NCBI RefSeq assembly: GCF_008085915.1
Contig: NZ_VSJK01000024.1
Coordinates: forward strand, 1-44,908
From: Oceaniovalibus sp. ACAM 378
GTDB taxonomy: Bacteria; Pseudomonadota; Alphaproteobacteria; Rhodobacterales; Rhodobacteraceae
Direction: 5' to 3'
Length of the DNA: 44,908 nt
Position 1 is the first letter of the stretch; every line of letters begins with the position of its first letter. The position numbers and the translations under genes were made by a program. The notes below the pieces were generated by a model, which saw only the letters and a program-made list of their open reading frames with translations, was not told the origin of the DNA and ran no database searches. Of the stretch, positions 8,488 to 17,782 are shown one piece after another.

Positions 8488-8925
8488 GACCCGGAGGTCG
8501 GTCTTTACCTCGTGGCACCCTTCGGTGCGAGTTCTATCCTCCTCTTCGCCGTTCATAACAGCCCCTTGGCGCAACCATGGTCAGCCGTTGTTGGCAACAC
8601 CGTGGCCGCCATCGTCGCCGTCGCTGTCTGTCTGGCGGTGTCGGACCCCATGTTGCGTATCGCCTTGTCCGTTGGGCTTACCATCGCGGCCACTATCCTC
8701 TGCCGCGCCTTGCATCCCCCTGCCGGCGCGGTTGCAATGACCGTCGCGATGAGCCCCGATGCCGTAAGAGAACTGGGGTTCATGTTCGCCCTGACACCGG
8801 TTGCCGTGGGGACAGTTCTGCTTGTGCTGATCGCAATCGCCTATGGTCGGCTGACGGGGCGGCACTATCCATTCCGTCAATTCGATGACTCGAACACCCA
8901 CGGCACCACAGATCCTGAACCGATG
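8488..8925 (+). pseudogene. HPP-family membrane protein, truncated at both ends
   Basis: The frame reads DPEVGLYLVAPFGASSILLF, then SPLAQPWSAVVGNTVAAIVA, and CRALHPPAGAVAMTVAM, which is the diagnostic HPP motif of this four-helix integral membrane family. Three to four transmembrane segments remain. The expected N-terminal helix is missing just after hicB, and the C-terminal extension (after HGTTDPEP, where CBS domains often follow) is cut by an IS6 fragment starting near 8926. No start codon with a ribosome site is apparent. HPP proteins have been linked to nitrite transport in cyanobacteria and plants; that role is not assured here. Confidence 0.75.
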
Positions 8926-9172
8926 GAAAATACCTCAACAACATCGTGGAGCAGGACCACCGCTTCATCAAGAAGCTGACCCGGCCGATGCAGGGTTTCA
9001 AATCCTTCGCTGCTGCGCAGGCGACCCTCGCCGGGATCGAGACCGCACATATGATCCGAAAGGGTCAGCTTGCCGGCAACGGTGGCACCGCCTTTCAGCA
9101 GTTCGCGGCGCTGGCAGGATAACTGTGTCCAGCAAAACGCTTGCGTTTAGCCTGCGGATATATTTGCGACAC
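8926..9172 (+). mobile_element. IS6-family fragment A (3' end of transposase plus right terminal repeat)
   Basis: From 8928 the plus strand encodes KYLNNIVEQDHRFIKKLTRP and continues to QQFAALAG and a stop at 9122; this is the last 64 residues of an IS6 transposase with the catalytic Glu. The terminal repeat TTTGCGACAC ends at 9172. The 5' two thirds of the element are missing. It replaces the C-terminus of the HPP gene. Confidence 0.8.
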
Positions 9173-9571
9173 ATCCCAAGAAATCAAGGGTTTGCCCCTC
9201 ACGGTCAACAGCTCGGTAGAGATACGTCCAACTGCCTTTAACCTTGATGTAGGTTTCATCCATTCGCCAGGACACAGCTGTTGGTCGCTTTGTGGACTGC
9301 GCATTTGCAGCGATCTGCGGGGAATATCTGATGACCCAACGGTTCAAAGAAGAATGATCAACGCTGACGCCACGATCGGACATGATCTCTTCCAGATCAC
9401 GGTACGAGACGCCGTAACGGACATAGAAATAGACCGCATACAGAATGACGGATTTCGGGTATTGCGCGCCCTTGAAGTCAATTATCGTTCCGTTCCGATC
9501 GTGCGTGTCCGGTCTCGCACATCCAGTTCTGCATACGCCGCCGGGGCGACAGTGCGAAAAGCTTGCGACAC
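9173..9571 (-). mobile_element. IS6-family fragment B (5' end of transposase)
   Basis: On the minus strand the frame gives GTIIDFKGAQYPKSVILYAV and proceeds through WRMDETYIKVKG to DREGQTLDF, where it abuts the terminal repeat of fragment A. The catalytic core after the first Asp is lost. Its own left terminal repeat (GTGTCGCAAGC on the minus strand) begins at 9571. A and B therefore meet in opposite orientation. Confidence 0.8.
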
Positions 9572-9573
9572 TA

Positions 9574-9666
9574 CCGGTTAAAACGGACGTACAGCCACAC
9601 TGCATGAGCGATGATCTGGGCTGGGAAGCGGTGACGTTTGTAGCTGATAGAAGGTGTGTGCATCAT
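9574..9666 (-). mobile_element. IS6-family fragment C (N-terminus, different subgroup)
   Basis: From an ATG at 9666 the minus strand encodes MMHTPSISYKRHRFPAQIIA followed by HAVWLYVRFN, the start of a second IS6 subgroup distinct from fragments A and B. The next codons are lost where fragment B begins; the TAG stop is created by the junction. Between 9667 and 9878 nothing else is recognised. Confidence 0.6.
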
Positions 9667-9878
9667 TGCCAGCTATGTCCAAATTGTGACGCAAGCAACC
9701 GAACGACAGTTTATGTGACAATCCCCGAGATACAGATGCGGACCCGCTTCGCCGTTCACCATCCCGGCCAGCGGCTCCTGAAACGTGCCGCATAAACAGG
9801 CCCGACAGAAGACCGCACTCGATCACCAAGCCCAGGGGTCAGAGGTCCTTGCACAATCGGCGGCAACCACAGAAGTTG

Positions 9879-10388
9879 CTAGCGATGAATATGTACCGCA
9901 TCTGCGATGTAACGCTGTAAACTGTGCGACCAGCTTGCTGGAAACCAGACCGCAAAACTGTCCGCAGCGGTCCGGTGAATCAACGCGTGGATCCCGTGAA
10001 TTCCGGTTTGTCGAAAAGCGCCAATCATAAAACCGGACGAGCTGAAATCAATCGGAGCAAGACTCGACATCGCGTTTTCCGAGCTGGCGCCCGAAATCTC
10101 CAGCCGTGCACGGGCATGGCTCAGATCGCAAAACGCACCGTCCTCGAGATTGACCCGGCTTTCCAGCGACATGATCGCAGTCGAGTCTGCATGGTGAAAC
10201 TGAACCCGATCCGGCGCGATGCGAAACAGAATGAATCCATCGATGCTGACGGCAAGGTCATAGCCGGGCAAGGGCAGTGTCTTGTCAAAGATGAGCGATA
10301 ACTGCCTTTGCAGATCGCCCCAGACGACCATCTGGGCGACCCCACCAGCCGCGGATTTCTTCAATGTGACTCCGTAATCCTCAGGCAT
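9879..10388 (-). CDS. soxG: Sarcosine oxidase gamma subunit
   Basis: A 169-residue small subunit of heterotetrameric sarcosine oxidase. The family is weakly conserved; support comes from position (last gene of soxBDAG, overlapping soxA by 8 bases) and from a GcvT-like pattern such as FCDLSHARARLEISG and the late FWFPASW-type stretch (FAVWFPASWSHSLQRYI). The subunit helps assemble the alpha-beta core. Downstream lies IS6 debris, so the operon ends here. Confidence 0.8.
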   Translation of the reverse strand: MPEDYGVTLKKSAAGGVAQMVVWGDLQRQLSLIFDKTLPLPGYDLAVSIDGFILFRIAPDRVQFHHADSTAIMSLESRVNLEDGAFCDLSHARARLEISGASSENAMSSLAPIDFSSSGFMIGAFRQTGIHGIHALIHRTAADSFAVWFPASWSHSLQRYIADAVHIHR

Positions 10389-13344
10389 TCTGGCGCTCTC
10401 CTTCGGGGTCGAAAAATTGCGGAGACACGACGCGCGCCATTACGGTGCTTTCGCCCAGGAAATCAATGGCGCGGACCGTGCTGCCGATCCGTTCGGGGGC
10501 ACCGCCGAGATAGCCAAGAGCGATAAACCGCTCCAGCGCGGGCGACCATGTTGTCGAGGTAACCCAGCCAAGGCCGTTTCCTTCGGTCTTACCGTCGGCG
10601 GCGAACAGGATCGCACCGGCTTTCGCGCCGATGGGGCCATCGATCTCCAATCCGACCAGCATGGGGCGATCCGGGTCTTGCAGGTCGGGCCGCTGGGCAA
10701 GCACCGAGCCGACGAATGGTTTGCGTGACGATGCCATGCGCCCCATCCCCATATCGCGCAGGGTTGCGCGACCGTCCAGTTCGGGTCCCGCGACATGGCC
10801 TTTTTCAATGCGCAGGGTGCCCATCGCCTCGGTGCCATATGGGGCGATGTCATGTGGGGCGCCTGCCGTTATCAGTGCCGCCCAAACATCTTCAGCGTCT
10901 TCGGAGCGAACGTATATTTCATACGCCAACTCGCCGGAAAAGCTCATTCTGTGAACCCGCACGGCAACCCCTTCAACCTGTGCGTCGGTCAATGAGTTGG
11001 GCGACAGCGCAGCGGCAAAATCGCCGGAAACCGCGCGCAGAACATCGCGTGAGGCAGGGCCGGCCAGCGCCATAGCCGCCCATTGATCGCTGACCGAAGT
11101 AACGCGCACCCGCAGGTCATACAACGACGTCGCCAGCAGGTGTTCGATATGCGACATTACGCGGCCCGCACCGCTGGTGGTTGTCGACATCAGATAATCG
11201 TATTCGCTCAGCCGGGCAGTTGCTCCGTCATCCAGCACGATTCCATCCTCGCGCAGCATGACGCCATAGCGCAACTTTCCGGGCTTCAGGGTGCTCCAGC
11301 CATTGACGTATAGCAGGTTCAGCAAATTTGCGGCGTCAGGTCCCTGCACCATAATCTTGCCCAGCGTCGACACATCGACTAGGCCGACGGCACGACGCAC
11401 ATGGGCGGCCTCGCGCCGGTAGGCCTGGTCAAGTGTTTCGTCGCCTATTGGATAGTACCAAGGGCGCAGCCAAGGCCCGGCCTGTGTCATGACCGCACCA
11501 TTCCTCAGGTGCCAATCTTGCAGTGGCGTCAGGCGGGTCGCGTGGAAATGTTCACCGGAATCATGCCCGACAAGCGCACCGATCGTTACCGGCGTAACCG
11601 GGGGACGAAACGTGGTGGTGCCAGTTTCGGGCAGAGATTTCTCCGAAAGCTGGGCCATACGCGCCAGTGCATTGACGTTCGACAGCTTGCCTTGATCGGT
11701 GGCCATCCCGGTCGTGGTATAGCGTTTGAGATGTTCGACCGAGACATATCCCTCGTCATGGGCCTGATCCAGATCGCGCACTGTGACGTCGTGCTGCATA
11801 TCAACAAAGGCCTTGCCGAACGGTTTGTCCTGCGCATTCATCACACACCAGAGCGGATGCAGGTCACGCGCCCAGTGCGGGGCCGTGTCGGCAAGGTGGG
11901 CCGTCTGTGAGGTGGATGCGCCCCCGGCCAGTGCGCCTTGAATGATGGCGTCCGAAAGGCCCGGCGCCGCGATGACACTGCCTGCAAAGCACATGTCCGG
12001 CAAAAGATCGGGCACAGGCAGAAAACAACCATTTTCGGTGTCATAAACCGGTTTCATCTGGCGTTGGCTCCACAATTGCAGAGCCGGCGCCCAGCCGCCG
12101 GAAACAGCGATCAGATCGAACCTGAGTCTGACGGTTACACCGGTTGCGCGGCCGTTCCGATCAACGGGAACCACAGAGGCTGCGGTGATATGCCTGTGCC
12201 CATGCGCGGAGGCGATGCCGTGTCCGGAAAGGCAGACACCGCCAGCTGAAGTCAGTTCGTTGGCAAGAGGTTGCGGCACACTGGCGCGCGCATCGCAAAG
12301 CGTGACTTGGGCACCAGCCCGTACCAGATCAAGCGCCGTGGCATAGGCGCTGTCGTTATTGGTGGCGATCAGCACGTTCTGTCCTGCCAACACCCCGTAT
12401 CGGTTGAGATATGTTCGCACTGCCGAGGCAAGCATGACACCGGGCCGGTCGTTATTGCCAAAGACGAGTGGACGTTCAAAGGCGCCGGTGGCCAGCACGG
12501 TACGCTTGGCGCGGATTTTCAAATAGCATTGCCGTGCCTCATCGGAGGGGGGCTGCGCGACATGGTCCCACTGACGCTGCACCGCGCCAAAAACATTGCC
12601 GTCATAGGCGCCGAAAACGGTTGTCCGGGCAAGAATGGTGACGTTTGGCAAAGAGTGCAATTCGTCCGCAGTTGTGCTCAGCCAAGCATCGGTCGCCGCA
12701 TCCGGTGGGGCTGACAACAACGCACCACCAAGGGCAAAATCTTGCTCGGCAAGTATGACACGCAGGCCTTGCCGCCCGGCTGTCAGTGCCGCGCTCAGCC
12801 CTGCTGGACCCGCGCCAATGACCAGAACGTCGCAAAAGGCGTTGGTCTTGTCATAGCTGTCAGGATCAGAAAGCGTGATAGCGCGTCCCATGCCGGCGGC
12901 TTTGCGGATGTATCGTTCGCAGAACATCCAAAAGGCCGTTCCGCGAAACGGACCGATGAATGTCTTGTAATAAAAGCCCGCACCGATGAATGGTGACAAT
13001 GCTCCGTTGATCGCGCTGAGGTCATGCCGGACATTGGGCCAGCCGTTTTGGCCCCGCGCGACGAGGCCGTCGAACGCCTCGAGAGTTGTGGCGCGCGTGT
13101 TCGGCTCAGACCGGGCACCTTCACCGAGGGTGATCAATGCGTTCGGCTCTTCGGTTCCCGCAGAAAAAACCCCGCGTGGACGGTGATACTTGAAGCTGCG
13201 CGCGATGATCATTTCCCCGGCGGCTAGCAGTGCCGAGGCAAGTGTGTCGCCCGGATGCGCCGCGATCCTGCGCCCGTCAAACTGCATTGAAATCATGCGG
13301 CTGCGATCGATTCGCCCGCCCTTTGCAAGGCGACGCGCCGTCAT
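10381..13344 (-). CDS. soxA: Sarcosine oxidase alpha subunit
   Basis: 987 residues from the ATG at 13344, which overlaps the soxD stop by 4 bases; the frame is open to 13470 but that part lies within soxD. Domains in order: an N-terminal 2Fe-2S-ferredoxin-like segment lacking iron ligands (RISMQFDGRR-type, residues ~20-100), a nucleotide-binding domain with DVLVIGAGPAGLSAALTAG for NAD, and a C-terminal GcvT/aminomethyltransferase-like half beginning near REAAHVRRAVGLVDVSTLGK that binds tetrahydrofolate. The enzyme demethylates sarcosine to glycine, passing the methyl carbon to tetrahydrofolate as 5,10-methylene-THF and producing hydrogen peroxide. Cytoplasmic. Confidence 0.95.
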   Translation of the reverse strand: MTARRLAKGGRIDRSRMISMQFDGRRIAAHPGDTLASALLAAGEMIIARSFKYHRPRGVFSAGTEEPNALITLGEGARSEPNTRATTLEAFDGLVARGQNGWPNVRHDLSAINGALSPFIGAGFYYKTFIGPFRGTAFWMFCERYIRKAAGMGRAITLSDPDSYDKTNAFCDVLVIGAGPAGLSAALTAGRQGLRVILAEQDFALGGALLSAPPDAATDAWLSTTADELHSLPNVTILARTTVFGAYDGNVFGAVQRQWDHVAQPPSDEARQCYLKIRAKRTVLATGAFERPLVFGNNDRPGVMLASAVRTYLNRYGVLAGQNVLIATNNDSAYATALDLVRAGAQVTLCDARASVPQPLANELTSAGGVCLSGHGIASAHGHRHITAASVVPVDRNGRATGVTVRLRFDLIAVSGGWAPALQLWSQRQMKPVYDTENGCFLPVPDLLPDMCFAGSVIAAPGLSDAIIQGALAGGASTSQTAHLADTAPHWARDLHPLWCVMNAQDKPFGKAFVDMQHDVTVRDLDQAHDEGYVSVEHLKRYTTTGMATDQGKLSNVNALARMAQLSEKSLPETGTTTFRPPVTPVTIGALVGHDSGEHFHATRLTPLQDWHLRNGAVMTQAGPWLRPWYYPIGDETLDQAYRREAAHVRRAVGLVDVSTLGKIMVQGPDAANLLNLLYVNGWSTLKPGKLRYGVMLREDGIVLDDGATARLSEYDYLMSTTTSGAGRVMSHIEHLLATSLYDLRVRVTSVSDQWAAMALAGPASRDVLRAVSGDFAAALSPNSLTDAQVEGVAVRVHRMSFSGELAYEIYVRSEDAEDVWAALITAGAPHDIAPYGTEAMGTLRIEKGHVAGPELDGRATLRDMGMGRMASSRKPFVGSVLAQRPDLQDPDRPMLVGLEIDGPIGAKAGAILFAADGKTEGNGLGWVTSTTWSPALERFIALGYLGGAPERIGSTVRAIDFLGESTVMARVVSPQFFDPEGERQNA

Positions 13345-13634
13345 GATGACGCCGCCATAGTTGCTTCGCCTGCGAAAACCGAGCGGGCCAACTGGCAACT
13401 GTCGATCTGGTGAGTGGCCGTGTTGCGATTGACTATCAACCATTCCCGGCAGCCCATTACATGCTGCCAATATTCACAGTGCGCACCGCGCGGGTTGTCA
13501 CGCAGGAACACAAAATCTGCCCAGGTGCCCGGATCGGTAATCGACGGGTCCGGTCGGCGCACCGTCGCGTCGCCCAGATAGGCAAACTCTGTCTCGTCGC
13601 GGTGCCCGCAAACGGGGCAATCCAGCCGTATCAT
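13341..13634 (-). CDS. soxD: Sarcosine oxidase delta subunit
   Basis: A 97-residue zinc-binding subunit from the ATG at 13634. Ligands are visible: C6 and C9 in LDCPVCG, then H58 and C62 in EYWQHVMGC. The start is chosen because the upstream open frame lies over soxB. It is spaced 10 bases after soxB and overlaps soxA, consistent with a tightly coupled operon. Confidence 0.92.
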   Translation of the reverse strand: MIRLDCPVCGHRDETEFAYLGDATVRRPDPSITDPGTWADFVFLRDNPRGAHCEYWQHVMGCREWLIVNRNTATHQIDSCQLARSVFAGEATMAASS

Positions 13635-13644
13635 CCGGCGATCC

Positions 13645-14925
13645 TCACTGCATGTTCGGCTGCGGCCCGGCAGCCTTCTCGTCGATCTGGGTGCCGCGCT
13701 CGAACCGGGATAAGGTAAAGCGGGCGTTGTCGTCGTGCGGGGTGTCTGTTGCGATGGTGTGGGCGAAACACCAGCCACTGGCCGGGGTCGCCTTGAACCC
13801 GCCGTAACACCAGCCCCCGTTCAGATAGAGACCCTCGATCGGGGTTTTTGCGATGATCGGGCTTCCGTCCATGGTCATGTCCATGACGCCCGCCCAATGG
13901 CGCAGCAGGCGCAGACGTGACAGGGACGGAATCAGGGCCATCGCACTTGCCAGCGTGTGTTCAACCTCGGGAAGGCCACCGCGTTGGGCATAGCTGTTAT
14001 ACCCGTCCAGATCGCCACCCAGCACCAATCCGCCCTTGTCGGACTGGCTGATATAAAAATGCGCCGCCCCAGAAGATATGACGTGATCGATGAACGGCTT
14101 GATCGGTTCGGTGACAAACGCCTGGAGCGCGTGGGTTTCGATCGGCAGCCGCAACCCCGCCTTGGCTGCAAGCAGACTGGTATGCCCGGCAACGGCCAGT
14201 CCGACCTTGCCGGCCCGGATCGGGCCGCGCGTGGTCTCGACGCCGCAGATCCGTTCGCCGTCGCGCAGATAACCGGTCACTTCGCATTGCTGGATGATAT
14301 CGACGCCCAACCTGTCTGCGGCGCGGGCATATCCCCAGGCCACGGCATCATGGCGGGCGGTGCCGGCGCGGCCCTGAAACATCGCGCCATAGATCGGGTA
14401 TCGCGCCTTTTCCGAATAATCGAGATAGGGCAAACGGCGCATCACCTCGGCGCGGTCCATCAGTTCAGAGTCGATGTCATGGGCGCGCATGACGTTGCCG
14501 CGCCGCCGCAAGCCGTCCATCTGCGCCGGGGAATGACCTAGGTGAAACTGTCCGCGCTGCGACATCATCACGTTGAAGTTCAATTCCTGGCTCAGATTTT
14601 CCCACATCCGCATCGAGCGTTCGTAGAACATCGTGTTGCCGGGAATCATGTAATTGGATCGCACGATGGTGGTGTTGCGCCCGGTATTGCCGCCCCCCAG
14701 CCAGCCTTTCTCGATCACTGCGATGTTACGCAGCGAGTGTTCCTTGGCGAGGTAAAACGCGGTGGCCAGGCCATGACCGCCGCCACCAACGATCACGACA
14801 TCATAGGCAGGTTTCGGTGCAGGATCGCGCCAGGCGCGCGTCCAGCCTCGGTTGCCTGAAAGGCCATTCCGAACGATCGACCATGCGGAATAATGTGTCA
14901 CACCAATGAGCCTCTGCTGTTTCAT
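13645..14925 (-). CDS. soxB: Sarcosine oxidase beta subunit
   Basis: A 426-residue flavoprotein. The Rossmann FAD motif YDVVIVGGGGHGLATAFYLA lies at residues ~41-60, followed by the DAO-fold signature through GGGNTGRNTTIVRSNY. The C-terminal part includes GLYLNGGWCYGGFKATPASG, typical of the family. This subunit carries the catalytic flavins that oxidise sarcosine. It is the first gene of soxBDAG, divergent from an RpiR-type regulator. The start codon lies inside a short inverted repeat and no strong Shine-Dalgarno is seen. Confidence 0.95.
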   Translation of the reverse strand: MKQQRLIGVTHYSAWSIVRNGLSGNRGWTRAWRDPAPKPAYDVVIVGGGGHGLATAFYLAKEHSLRNIAVIEKGWLGGGNTGRNTTIVRSNYMIPGNTMFYERSMRMWENLSQELNFNVMMSQRGQFHLGHSPAQMDGLRRRGNVMRAHDIDSELMDRAEVMRRLPYLDYSEKARYPIYGAMFQGRAGTARHDAVAWGYARAADRLGVDIIQQCEVTGYLRDGERICGVETTRGPIRAGKVGLAVAGHTSLLAAKAGLRLPIETHALQAFVTEPIKPFIDHVISSGAAHFYISQSDKGGLVLGGDLDGYNSYAQRGGLPEVEHTLASAMALIPSLSRLRLLRHWAGVMDMTMDGSPIIAKTPIEGLYLNGGWCYGGFKATPASGWCFAHTIATDTPHDDNARFTLSRFERGTQIDEKAAGPQPNMQ

Positions 14926-14947
14926 ACGCTATATGAAGCATACGCTA
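14921..14947. promoter_or_regulatory. Repeats overlapping the soxB start codon
   Basis: TTCATA (14921-14926) and TATGAA (14932-14937) form a 6-bp inverted repeat around a 5-base spacer and include the soxB ATG. CATACGCTA also occurs twice, at 14923-14931 and 14939-14947, 16 bases apart. Binding here would block soxB initiation. I have no direct evidence for which protein binds. Confidence 0.35.
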
Positions 14948-15040
14948 CGCCATTTCAAAGGAAAATATCAATCGCTATTAATGTTGTGCGCCCTACTTTC
15001 GACCGGATGTCGGGATGTTGGACAGCATGAGGGGAAACAA

Positions 15041-15063
15041 GTAACGAATGGTACATCCGTTAC
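15041..15063. promoter_or_regulatory. Candidate RpiR operator
   Basis: A 23-base imperfect palindrome with outer arms GTAACG and CGTTAC and a matching inner ATG/CAT. It ends 11 bases before the regulator's ATG and lies in the intergenic region shared with soxB. The location fits autoregulation and joint control of soxBDAG. Confidence 0.5.
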
Positions 15064-15074
15064 TGCGAGGTATC

Positions 15075-15929
15075 ATGTCACACAGCATTCTCGATCGGCT
15101 GACTGCCGAGCTTGCCGAACTTCCGACAAAACTGAAGGTGGCAGCAAAATACGCTCTGGATAACCCGGACAGGATTGCCTTTGGATCAATGCGTGGGGTT
15201 GCAGTCGAATGTGGTGTGTCGTCGCCAACCATGCTGAGGCTGGCACGACATCTGGAGTTCGACAGTTACGAAGATTTCAAAGCCTGCTTTCAGAATGAAA
15301 TCGCTGGCAACAGTTTTTCGTCAAGGGCAGGGGCTTTGATGGGCAGCGGGACGGGCGTGGGAAGCCCGCTGATCGACCGTCTGAAGGTGGCGGCGTTGGA
15401 CAACGTGACAAGCGCGATGACCCAGAACGCCCCCGAGACATTCAAGGAAATGGCTACGATTCTGCGCACCGCCGAGACGACGCATCTTGTTGCTGCCGGT
15501 TCGATGTACTGGATTGCAGCACATATGGAAAACACCGGCGGAATCGCGTTCCGGGGATTGCGCACTGCTCGGCCTGGCACTGCGACGGTGCTGGAAACGC
15601 TCAGTCTGATCGGACCAAAGGATGCGGTGTTGATCATTGCCGTTTCGCCCTACGCAAAGGTGGCGGTGAACGCGCTGACCTATGCCAACGAGGCGGGCGC
15701 GCAGACGATGGCGATTACCGACAGGCGCAGTTCTCCGTTTGCCACGCTGGTCAACCACTGTTTGTTCGCCCCGACGGCGAGCCCGCATTATTATCCGTCC
15801 GTTGTCGGGATCGCTGCGGTGGCCGAGGCGCTTTTGGCTTGCGCCGTGGCGGGGAGTCAGGGCGCCGCGATCAAGCGGATCGAGACAGTCGAAAAGTTGC
15901 GCCTTCAAAGCGGAGCCTATTTCGAATGA
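15075..15929 (+). CDS. MurR/RpiR-family transcriptional regulator
   Basis: A 284-residue regulator from the ATG at 15075, with GCGAGG upstream; the longer frame from 15048 crosses the palindromic operator. The N-terminal HTH (residues ~1-77) includes AAKYALDNPDRIAFGSMRGV and ECGVSSPTMLRLARHLEFDS. The C-terminal SIS domain starts near residue 115 with THLVAAGSMYWIAAHMENTG and GPKDAVLIIAVSPYAKVAVN, a phosphosugar-binding fold that in this subgroup may sense other ligands. It stands between soxBDAG and the peptide-type ABC operon, so it probably controls both. Confidence 0.9.
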   Translation: MSHSILDRLTAELAELPTKLKVAAKYALDNPDRIAFGSMRGVAVECGVSSPTMLRLARHLEFDSYEDFKACFQNEIAGNSFSSRAGALMGSGTGVGSPLIDRLKVAALDNVTSAMTQNAPETFKEMATILRTAETTHLVAAGSMYWIAAHMENTGGIAFRGLRTARPGTATVLETLSLIGPKDAVLIIAVSPYAKVAVNALTYANEAGAQTMAITDRRSSPFATLVNHCLFAPTASPHYYPSVVGIAAVAEALLACAVAGSQGAAIKRIETVEKLRLQSGAYFE

Positions 15930-16180
15930 CGCCAGACGGATTTCACGCCGATTTATCGGTCGGCAACCTCGAAGGTCTTGGTTAATGTTATATTACAATT
16001 GACACGGTTGTAGATAAGAATGTAGCGTTTGGTTCAGGGGTGGGGCAATACCTGCGTAGCCGTTGTTCGGCCATGCGCAAGTCAAGATCCATAACCGGCC
16101 TTATCAATTGGCAAGGGCCCCAGAGATCGTGACGGAACTCTGAACTATCCGCACGAAACCCGAACAGCGAGGTGAACACC
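15930..16180 (+). promoter_or_regulatory. Intergenic region before the peptide ABC operon
   Basis: No gene is seen. An AT-rich patch holds TGTTATATTACA (near-palindrome, about 15987-15998) directly followed by TTGACA at 15999-16004, a consensus -35 box. I could not settle the -10. The ribosome site GCGAGGTG precedes the GTG at 16181. Confidence 0.4.
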
Positions 16181-17776
16181 GTGTTACGTCTTCTGTCACT
16201 TATTACTGCATTCGCGTTGACAAGCGTCGTGGTGCCAGGGGGGACAGCCAGCGCCGCGCCTTCCCAAGGGGGCACATTCATCATCGGGCTGGAAGGAGAG
16301 CCAGCCACAGCAACTGGTCATTTGGCGACCGATACGGTCGCGCTCATGGTCGCGTCGAACATTTTCAACGGTCTGGTATCACTGGATTTCAATTTCAACC
16401 CGCAACCCGATCTGGCGACAAGCTGGGATATTTCCGATGACGGACGGACCTATACCTTCCATCTGGCCGAAGATGCCAAATGGCATGACGGGGTGCCGGT
16501 TACCGCCGAGGATATCGAATATACCTTCAACGATATCATCGCCGTTGCGCACCCCCGCGCCGGGTCATGGTGGCCAAACGTTGAAAGCGCCGTCGCAACG
16601 GACAAGCACACCTTTGTGATCACACTAAAGGCGGCCTATGCGCCCTTCATGACGATCATCGGCAATACGCTGGGTTCTGGCACTCTGATGATGCCCAAGC
16701 ATATCTATGAAGGCACGGACCCCAAGACAAACCCCGCCAACTTCGCGCCGATCGGGAGCGGGCCATTCAAGTTCGTCGCATGGAACCGCGGCAGCCACAT
16801 CGAACTGGAGAGGAACCCTGATTATTTCAAGGAAGGGTTACCATATCTTGACCGGATCATCTTGCAGTTCCTGCCCGATGCCGCGTCCCGACTGCTTGCG
16901 TTCGAGCAAGGCGAAGTGGACTTCCTCCATATGTATATCGTGCCATTCGATCAGGTGGCGCGCTTCAGAAAAGACGACAAATTCCGGGTGATCGAACGGG
17001 GCGGCGAAGGGGCTGCAACCAACGAGTTTCTGCTGATGAACATGCGCAGTGGCCCGCTTGCCAACAAGGATGTCCGTCATGCACTGGCTTGGGCCATTGA
17101 TCGCGAGCAAATCGTCGAGAAAGCAGTGTTCGGCGAGGGCAAGGTCGCTCACAGTTTCATCAACAGCGGCCTTTCATGGGTCTCTGACGGGAGCACCGAT
17201 GTCTATCGGTCGGTCGATCTGGACAAGGCCAACGAACTGCTCGACAACGCTGGCTTTCCGCGCGATGCTGATGGCAAACGATTTGATCTGCGCATCGCTC
17301 TTGCGTCGGGGCGGGATTACGAAGGCCGTGCCGATGAGATCATCAAGGATAATCTGGCTCAGGTGGGGATTGGTGTCACTGTCGAAATGTCCGACCGCAC
17401 TTCTTTCATCGAGAAGGTGATGCGCCAGTGGGATTTTGATCTGGCGAATCAACTTTTCACCACCGGCCCGGATCCCGCGATCAGCGTTCGCCCGCGGTAT
17501 CATTCCGAACAGATCAAGAAGATCCCGTTCGTCAATTCGATGGGCTATTCCAACCCCGAGTTGGACAATATCTTTGACACGGAGTCCGGTGAGATTGATC
17601 GCGAAAAGCGGGCCGGAATGTGGAGAGATGCGCAGACAATCCTGTTCGAAGACATGCCTGCCCTGCCGCTTTTCGAGATACCGGTGGTCAATCTGGTCTC
17701 CGACCGGTTCAAAGACGTGATCACGACACCCTTTGGCTATATCCAGAGCCGCGAAGGCACCTACTTCGAAGAGTGA
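16181..17776 (+). CDS. Peptide/opine-type ABC transporter substrate-binding protein (SBP family 5)
   Basis: About 531 residues. I prefer the GTG at 16181 because GAGGTG is well spaced upstream; a GTG at 16172 overlaps that site. A signal peptide (LLSLITAFALTSVVV, cleavage near ASA-AP) is followed by the family-5 pattern: PDLATSWDISDDGRTYTFHL, then DAKWHDGVPVTAEDIEYTFN, and a C-terminal FEDMPALPLFEIP. Family 5 proteins bind di/oligopeptides, nickel, opines and glycine-betaine-like compounds. The genomic link to sarcosine oxidase suggests a ligand that releases sarcosine. A hairpin follows the stop. Confidence 0.92.
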   Translation: MLRLLSLITAFALTSVVVPGGTASAAPSQGGTFIIGLEGEPATATGHLATDTVALMVASNIFNGLVSLDFNFNPQPDLATSWDISDDGRTYTFHLAEDAKWHDGVPVTAEDIEYTFNDIIAVAHPRAGSWWPNVESAVATDKHTFVITLKAAYAPFMTIIGNTLGSGTLMMPKHIYEGTDPKTNPANFAPIGSGPFKFVAWNRGSHIELERNPDYFKEGLPYLDRIILQFLPDAASRLLAFEQGEVDFLHMYIVPFDQVARFRKDDKFRVIERGGEGAATNEFLLMNMRSGPLANKDVRHALAWAIDREQIVEKAVFGEGKVAHSFINSGLSWVSDGSTDVYRSVDLDKANELLDNAGFPRDADGKRFDLRIALASGRDYEGRADEIIKDNLAQVGIGVTVEMSDRTSFIEKVMRQWDFDLANQLFTTGPDPAISVRPRYHSEQIKKIPFVNSMGYSNPELDNIFDTESGEIDREKRAGMWRDAQTILFEDMPALPLFEIPVVNLVSDRFKDVITTPFGYIQSREGTYFEE

Positions 17777-17782
17777 TACCTG

